Source of the DNA: Haloarchaeobius amylolyticus | GTDB taxonomy: Archaea > Halobacteriota > Halobacteria > Halobacteriales > Natrialbaceae | Assembly (NCBI RefSeq): GCF_026616195.1 | Contig: NZ_JANHDH010000003.1 | Coordinates: 186,001-250,000, forward strand | DNA length: 64,000 nt | Reading direction: 5' to 3' | Shown: positions 61,124 through 64,000 of the stretch, one piece after another | Position numbering within the stretch: the first letter of the stretch is position 1 | How the letters are laid out: every line of letters starts with the position of its first letter | Notes under the pieces: model-generated | The model's input: only the letters and a program-made list of their open reading frames with translations | What the model was told of the DNA's origin: nothing | The model's database searches: none | Position numbers and translations under genes: made by a program

Positions 61124-61249
61124 ACGCGACGGGTTTCGTCTACAGGCAGGTGAGTGTACTGCTCGCTGCCCAGGTCGAGTCGGGAATCGAAACCTCCGAT
61201 GTTCGGACGGTGTGGTACCGATTAGTGGCTCCTGTCCGTACGTCCGTGT

Positions 61250-61648
61250 ATGAGCGAGCCCGTGTTCGTCTACGACGACGACTGTGGGTTCTGTACCTGG
61301 TGGGCCGAGCGGTTCGCGGCACATGCAGCGGTCCGAATCGTCGGGTTCTCCGAGTTGCGCCCGGCCCTCCGCGACCGGCTCCCCGAAGACTACGAGGAGT
61401 GTTCGCACCTGGTGACCGACGAGAGGGTGTACTCCTGCGGCGAGGGGATCGAGGAGGCACTGCTCAGGACCGACCCGGGCAGGGTCGGCCGGCCCGTGGT
61501 CGAATCGCTCCGTGGATTCGGCCCCTACAGGGAGTTCCGCGAGTGGAGCTACCGTCGCGGTGCGGACAACCGCGCCCTCTGGGGAAAACTGGTGTCGAAG
61601 ACGCCCCCGGCCAGGACGGCGGACGGCGAGGAATCCAGGGAGGAGTGA
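61250..61648 (+). CDS. DCC-family (DUF393) thiol oxidoreductase-like protein
   Basis: The 132-residue protein has the family signature YDDDCGFC (8-15), with Cys12 and Cys15 as a thioredoxin-like CxxC. The rest fits the usual DUF393 length, including RDRLPEDYEECSHLVTDERVYSCGEGIEEAL. DCC proteins are predicted thiol-disulfide oxidoreductases. The gene converges with the lipase-maturation-factor-like gene, a neighbour pairing also seen elsewhere, so both may serve folding or export of disulfide proteins. Confidence 0.88.
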   Translation: MSEPVFVYDDDCGFCTWWAERFAAHAAVRIVGFSELRPALRDRLPEDYEECSHLVTDERVYSCGEGIEEALLRTDPGRVGRPVVESLRGFGPYREFREWSYRRGADNRALWGKLVSKTPPARTADGEESREE

Positions 61649-61676
61649 GCGCAATCTGTACCACCGGGCCGGTCAA

Positions 61677-63152
61677 TCAGCGAGCGAGGGTTCGCCGACC
61701 GAGCCCACCGCGCCGGAGGTCGTCGAGCGAGACCGGCTCGACGTAGGTCCCGACCTGCTCTCGTTCCCACCATCGCCCGGTCTCGCTCCGTTCCGTCGGC
61801 GTGGTGAACCGGTAGCGATACCGGCGGACCCGGACCTGTTCCGGCGCGCTGTCGGGGAAGGGGTTCGACTGGACGAGTGACAGCGTGTCCGCGTCGTCCT
61901 CCAGGAGCGCCTCGAGGAAGTTGCCGAACCATCGCTGCCGGCGGCCAGGTCGGGGTCGCATCGCGGCGAACCACAGCTGCCAGTCCAGCCGGAGGTGGTA
62001 CGGCGCCCACTGCGGCGGTCGCTCGTCGGGACGCCCGGGCTGGCCCTTGAACTCGTACGCCTGCCAGTCGTCTTCGCCGGGGTCCTCGGCGTCGGTCCCC
62101 TCGACGACCAGCTGGTAGCGGTCCTTCGTGATGGAGCCGAAGGCGCCGTAGGTGTTGACGAGGTGGAGCGGGTCGAACGAGGTGTTCATCACCTGCCCCG
62201 GCGAGAGCATGTTCGCGACCGGCCGGATGCTCATCGCGAGGACGACGAGCGCGACGAGGACGGACACCCCCGACAGGAGCAGTGGCGGCGACGTGGTCGC
62301 GGGCGTCGAGACCGGCAGAATCGACAGCAGCATCCCGTCGCTGAAGACCGCGACCGCCTGGACGATGGTGAGCGCGTTCAGCCACGAGAAGTTCCCGGTC
62401 AGCATGAGCCACGCCTGGAAGCCGACGGTCGCGACGGCGCCGACGGTCGCGTAGGGCTGGGGCGCGAAGTAGAGGAACGGTATCGCGAGTTCGACGACGT
62501 GGTTCCCGAGGACCTCGACCCGGTGGAACCGGTCGGGCAGGTGGTGTGCGAACCAGCTCAGCGGGTTGGGCATCGGCTGGGTCTCGTAGTGGTGGTCGAG
62601 GCAGGTGAGGTCGCGCCAACAGTCGTCGCCGCGGATCTTGATGAGCCCCGCCCCGAACATGTTGCGAAAGAGCAGCCACTTGAGCAGCCAGATGACGACG
62701 ACCGGTGGGCCACTCGTCCCCGCGCCGAGGAATATCGCCAGGAAGCCGGTCTCCAGCAGCATCGACTCCCAGCCGTACCCGTAGAAGACCCGGCCGGCGT
62801 TGACGAACGACTGGTAGAGCCCCCACATGGCCGCCCAGAGGAGCATCGACGCCGGAATCGCGTACGGCTCGGGCAGCCAGTACGGGCCGGCGACGAGTGC
62901 GAGGAGCGCGAGGCCGACGCCGGTCCAGGCCGCGAGGCCGATGGTCCGGTCGTCGGGGAAGACGTAGAAGAGGCTCGGGCGTTCCCGGAACGACACGCCC
63001 TCGACGTACTCGTCGATGGGGAGCAGCCCGTCCTCGCCCGCGAGGGGGCGGAACTGGTTCGCCGCGACGAGGAAGGCCAGCAGGTACAGCAGGGCCAACC
63101 CGCGCTGGAAGACGAACCGGACCAGCCAGTAGTCCGCCGTCGACGGCAGCAT
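61677..63152 (-). CDS. Lipase maturation factor family membrane protein
   Basis: From ATG 63152 the protein has 491 residues with about seven to eight TM helices. The conserved segment of the LMF1 family is visible: YGYGWESMLLETGFLAIFLG, LLFRNMFGAGLIKIRGDDCWRDLTC, HYETQPMPNPLSWFAHHLP, and NTYGAFGSITKDRYQLVVEGTD. Eukaryotic LMF1 helps lipases fold in the ER; prokaryotic members probably help exported disulfide-bearing enzymes. The start excludes 45 Arg/Pro/Ser-rich residues. The gene ends 28 bases from the convergent DCC gene. Confidence 0.9.
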   Translation of the reverse strand: MLPSTADYWLVRFVFQRGLALLYLLAFLVAANQFRPLAGEDGLLPIDEYVEGVSFRERPSLFYVFPDDRTIGLAAWTGVGLALLALVAGPYWLPEPYAIPASMLLWAAMWGLYQSFVNAGRVFYGYGWESMLLETGFLAIFLGAGTSGPPVVVIWLLKWLLFRNMFGAGLIKIRGDDCWRDLTCLDHHYETQPMPNPLSWFAHHLPDRFHRVEVLGNHVVELAIPFLYFAPQPYATVGAVATVGFQAWLMLTGNFSWLNALTIVQAVAVFSDGMLLSILPVSTPATTSPPLLLSGVSVLVALVVLAMSIRPVANMLSPGQVMNTSFDPLHLVNTYGAFGSITKDRYQLVVEGTDAEDPGEDDWQAYEFKGQPGRPDERPPQWAPYHLRLDWQLWFAAMRPRPGRRQRWFGNFLEALLEDDADTLSLVQSNPFPDSAPEQVRVRRYRYRFTTPTERSETGRWWEREQVGTYVEPVSLDDLRRGGLGRRTLAR

Positions 63153-63326
63153 AGTCGATGGTGATTCGAGGAACGGACAAATATGTGGCGAGCGACGGGA
63201 CTGCGCCGGTCTGCTGGTCGAGCAGTCACGTTCGGGCGACGGAACACAGCGCGATTCGTCACGCCGACGGCGGCAGCAGTTACACAAGGGTTACTTCTCC
63301 TGCGCCAATAGCGCCGAACATCGACA

Positions 63327-64000
63327 ATGTCATCCGCGCTCACGGCAGTGCCTGAAGCCACCCTCCTGCAGTACACTGTACCGATCGTCGGTATCGAGCT
63401 GGCCAAGACGACGGTCACGGGCATCGGCGTGCTCATGATCCTGTTCCTCATCATGGGCTCCGGGTTCTTCTCGTCCTCGGAGATCGCGCTGTTCTCCCTG
63501 CCCGCCCACCAGATAGACGCGATGATCGAGGAGGGCAAGCGCGGCGCGCGCGTCGTCAAGTCGCTCAAGGACGACCCCCACCGCCTGCTCGTGACCATCC
63601 TCGTCGGGAACAACATGGTCAACATCACCATGTCGTCCATCTCGACGACCATCGTCGGCTTCTACTTCGACGCGGGCGCAGCCGTGCTCATCTCGTCGTT
63701 CGGCATCACGTCGATGGTCCTGCTGTTCGGAGAGAGCGCGCCGAAGAGCTACGCCGTCGAGAACACCGAATCCTGGGCCCGGACCGTCGCGCCCCCGCTG
63801 AAGATATTCGGGAAGGTGATGTGGCCGCTCATCACGATGTTCTACTACCTGACGGGCATCGTGAACCGCATCACCGGTGGGAACTCCTCCATCGAGTCGT
63901 CGTACGTCACCCGCGACGAGATCCGGAACATGATCAAGTCCGGCGAGCGCGAGGGCATCCTCAACGAGGAGGAGCGCCAGATGCTCCAGCGCACCCTCCG
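63327..64000 (+). CDS. CNNM/HlyC-type (DUF21) membrane transporter, cut by right edge
   Basis: ATG 63327 opens a frame that stays open to the window edge (224 codons visible). The TM block is a DUF21 domain: GSGFFSSSEIALFSLPAHQI, NNMVNITMSSISTTI and LFGESAPKSYAVEN. The CBS pair expected next has not been reached; ESSYVTRDEIRNMIKSGE is the usual connector. The family exports Mg2+/Co2+ or works in ion homeostasis. Confidence 0.9.
   Translation, partial: MSSALTAVPEATLLQYTVPIVGIELAKTTVTGIGVLMILFLIMGSGFFSSSEIALFSLPAHQIDAMIEEGKRGARVVKSLKDDPHRLLVTILVGNNMVNITMSSISTTIVGFYFDAGAAVLISSFGITSMVLLFGESAPKSYAVENTESWARTVAPPLKIFGKVMWPLITMFYYLTGIVNRITGGNSSIESSYVTRDEIRNMIKSGEREGILNEEERQMLQRTL

Overview
The window looks like a chromosomal segment of a haloarchaeon (class Halobacteria). 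The DNA is GC-rich and the predicted proteins are strongly acidic. Many genes have TATA-like elements (TTTATT, TTTTATA) about 25-30 bases before an almost leaderless start. Haloarchaeal families are present: a Bat-type HTH regulator, an Orc1/Cdc6 paralogue, a PolB2-type polymerase and a multi-PAS histidine kinase. I see no rRNA, no convincing tRNA, no CRISPR array and no recognisable transposase.

Left part (1-13.4 kb). A cut-off cupin gene and a small membrane protein sit behind a palindrome. An Lrp/AsnC regulator is followed by dabB-dabA, a proton-coupled inorganic carbon uptake pair. Next come a 1,301-residue sensor histidine kinase with a degenerate receiver domain, an RND/MMPL exporter and an Orc1/Cdc6 protein.

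Mixed accessory part (13.4-27 kb). It holds a rhodanese, a 2H phosphoesterase, an inositol-monophosphatase-like enzyme, a 1,463-residue membrane-anchored protein with two P-loops (STAND-like) with a tiny divergent AbrB-type protein, and a low-GC pair made of a Gfo/Idh/MocA oxidoreductase and a membrane protein resembling the CBASS effector Cap15. Several genes here are visibly less GC-rich than the rest.

Central part (27-53 kb). This is the most unusual region: a dense cluster of signalling and membrane genes. It encodes two Ser/Thr kinases with a zinc ribbon inside the activation segment and a C-terminal FHA domain, a PP2C phosphatase, a three-zinc-ribbon FHA protein, a VWA protein, an 821-residue tubulin/FtsZ-like protein, and a signal-peptide/coiled-coil/TM protein. 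It also encodes a double-AAA+ ATPase, an HExxH peptidase with a zinc ribbon, a Tat-exported beta-propeller, and at least six polytopic membrane proteins in two paralogous families (a fourth member of the larger family lies at 22-24 kb). The likely logic is reversible protein phosphorylation read by FHA domains, controlling a tubulin-like polymer and an AAA+ remodeller at the membrane. This resembles the FtsZ-like/VWA systems and TerY-kinase-phosphatase triads described in bacteria and archaea, but with a different composition.

Right part (53-64 kb). A three-gene operon encodes a RecA-like protein, a small helical protein and a degenerate family B polymerase (PolB2). It is followed by a GNAT acetyltransferase, a Bat-type regulator, an alpha/beta hydrolase, a zinc-ribbon/winged-helix pair, a DCC-family protein facing a lipase-maturation-factor-like protein, and a CNNM-type transporter cut by the right edge. 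A tandem TATCGGCAA element followed by CACC lies exactly nine bases before the TATA position of three operons (orc1/cdc6, the polB2 operon, and the zinc-ribbon/HTH operon), which suggests a shared regulon.
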